Shown here: piece by piece, positions 32,138-32,907 of the stretch | How positions within the stretch are numbered: the first letter of the stretch is position 1 | Layout of the letters: each line of letters starts with the position of its first letter | Program-made: the position numbers and the translations under genes | Assembly: GCA_903823565.1 (NCBI GenBank) | Contig: CAIJTF010000031.1 | Coordinates: 1 to 32,907, forward strand | Source: an uncultured Flavobacteriales bacterium | GTDB taxonomy: Bacteria; Bacteroidota; Bacteroidia; Flavobacteriales_D; Crocinitomicaceae | DNA: 32,907 nucleotides | Reading direction: 5' to 3' | The notes under the pieces: generated by a model | Told to the model about the DNA's origin: nothing | The model's database searches: none | Seen by the model: only the letters and a program-made list of their open reading frames with translations

Positions 32138-32907
32138 ATGGCAACATTACACCCGTTTAAAGCCTTACGTCCGGTTCGTGACAAAGTGCATTTGGTGGCC
32201 ACAAGACCTTATTATTCGTATAAAAAAAACGTTTTAAAGGCGAAGTTAGAGGACAACCCGTTCACCTTATTGCACATCATTAACCCGGAATTTAATAAAC
32301 CCACTACGCTTCCAAATTCTCCGGAACGCTTCCAATTGGTCAAGGCGGGGTACGAGCGTTTTGAACGCGAAGGGATCCTCGTGCGCGATCGTGAACGCCA
32401 TGTATACCTGTACCGCCAAACTACCCCTGAGCGTTCGTATACAGGAATCATTGCCGGAGCGGACGCCGAGGAGTACTTAAGCGACCAAATCAAAAAACAC
32501 GAGGCTACCTTAACGGAACGCGAAAACGTTTTCACCCAATACTTGGACTTGGTTGGCTTAAACGCAGAGCCTGTATTAATGGCCTACCAGGGCAACCATT
32601 TAATCGATCTTTTGATAGAGCGCGTATTACGAGGCCGGCCAGAATACGAGTTCACCACGACCGATTTGATTAAGCATGAATTGTGGATAATCGATACCGA
32701 ATTGTCGCTTGAATTGGTGCATTTGTTTACAAAAATTGAAGCAACGTATATAGCGGATGGTCATCACCGAAGTGCTTCTTCCGTGCGCTTGTACGAAGCG
32801 TATAAAGCGAGAGGAATATCGGACAAAGGAAGGTATTTCTTGGCCTATTTTGTCAAGGAGACCGAATTACAGATTTTAGCCTTTCAACGCTTGGTTCGAA
32901 CGCTGAA
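32138..32907 (+). CDS. DUF1015-family protein, 3' end outside window
   Basis: The ATG is at 32138, 2 bases after the receptor stop, and the frame is open to the window end (256 complete codons). The product starts MATLHPFKALRPVRDKVHLV and contains LLHIINPEF, VYLYRQ, YTGIIAGADAEEYL, IKKHEATLTERENVF and A206-D-G-H-H-R211, all typical of the DUF1015 (PF06245-like) family. The D-G-H-H-R motif recalls the ParB/Srx-fold kinases such as SerK, so a nucleotide-dependent activity on a small molecule is conceivable, but this is inference. In other Bacteroidota I recall this gene next to serC and serA, which would then lie just beyond the window. Confidence 0.85.
   Translation, partial: MATLHPFKALRPVRDKVHLVATRPYYSYKKNVLKAKLEDNPFTLLHIINPEFNKPTTLPNSPERFQLVKAGYERFEREGILVRDRERHVYLYRQTTPERSYTGIIAGADAEEYLSDQIKKHEATLTERENVFTQYLDLVGLNAEPVLMAYQGNHLIDLLIERVLRGRPEYEFTTTDLIKHELWIIDTELSLELVHLFTKIEATYIADGHHRSASSVRLYEAYKARGISDKGRYFLAYFVKETELQILAFQRLVRTL

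Noticed and set aside
1..32907. tRNA, rRNA, insertion sequence, prophage or toxin-antitoxin genes
   Set aside because: I looked for CCA-ended cloverleafs, transposase motifs, terminal inverted repeats and paired small genes and saw none that could be supported by eye; a tRNAscan/Rfam search would be decisive.

Overview
The window comes from a member of the Bacteroidota, most likely a flavobacterial lineage. The evidence is a fused lpxC/fabZ gene, a DUF4295 (bL38-type) ribosomal protein gene beside rpmB and rpmG, a TPR/PD40/CRD/OmpA protein shaped like PorE of the type IX secretion system, a carboxypeptidase-regulatory-domain TonB receptor, almost no Shine-Dalgarno sequences, and several TAnnTTTG-type -7 boxes. 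It reads as ordinary chromosome: dense, syntenic housekeeping and envelope genes with many 4-base start/stop overlaps. I see no prophage, insertion sequence, CRISPR array, tRNA or rRNA.

Layout. (1) 1-695, minus: 5' part of a secreted PCMD-like protein. (2) 789-4849, plus: queE, PorE-like OmpA protein, UbiA prenyltransferase, maf. (3) 4866-9260, minus, transcribed from 9260 down: acyltransferase, ung, hemE, OmpA-family protein. This operon ends at a terminator that lies inside the 3' end of the convergent maf gene. (4) 9369-11774: ddl (plus) and dacB (minus) overlap tail to tail; one makes the D-Ala-D-Ala dipeptide and the other hydrolyses it. (5) 11847-17785, plus: a compact exopolysaccharide operon (GT4 glycosyltransferase, Wza-like exporter lipoprotein, Wzc-like tyrosine kinase with a tandem-repeat-encoded tyrosine tail, RfbC, WecA-like initiating transferase). 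(6) 17786-18177: non-coding region with three inverted repeats and the uvrA promoter. (7) 18178-22064: uvrA, then trxA with a DUF4258-like membrane protein. (8) 22140-28029: lpxD, lpxC/fabZ, lpxA, rlmD, cinA, tightly coupled lipid A and RNA-modification genes. (9) 28108-29743: rpmB, rpmG, the DUF4295 gene, a clear terminator, ftsY. (10) 29805-32907: TonB-dependent receptor and a DUF1015 gene cut by the window end.

How the genes work together: much of the window builds or remodels the envelope. lpxD/C/A make lipid A and fabZ its fatty acids; ddl and dacB act on peptidoglycan; two OmpA-domain proteins probably tether the outer membrane to peptidoglycan; the wza/wzc/wecA set makes and exports a polysaccharide; ftsY delivers membrane proteins.

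I did not find a clearly new multi-gene system. The observations most worth checking are: near-consensus -7 boxes ending only 4-8 bases before the start codon at six gene heads, which suggests leaderless mRNAs; the 12-bp tandem repeat encoding the Wzc tyrosine tail; the terminator hidden in maf coding sequence; an RlmD that has lost its iron-sulfur cysteines; and a hairpin touching the start codon downstream of trxA.
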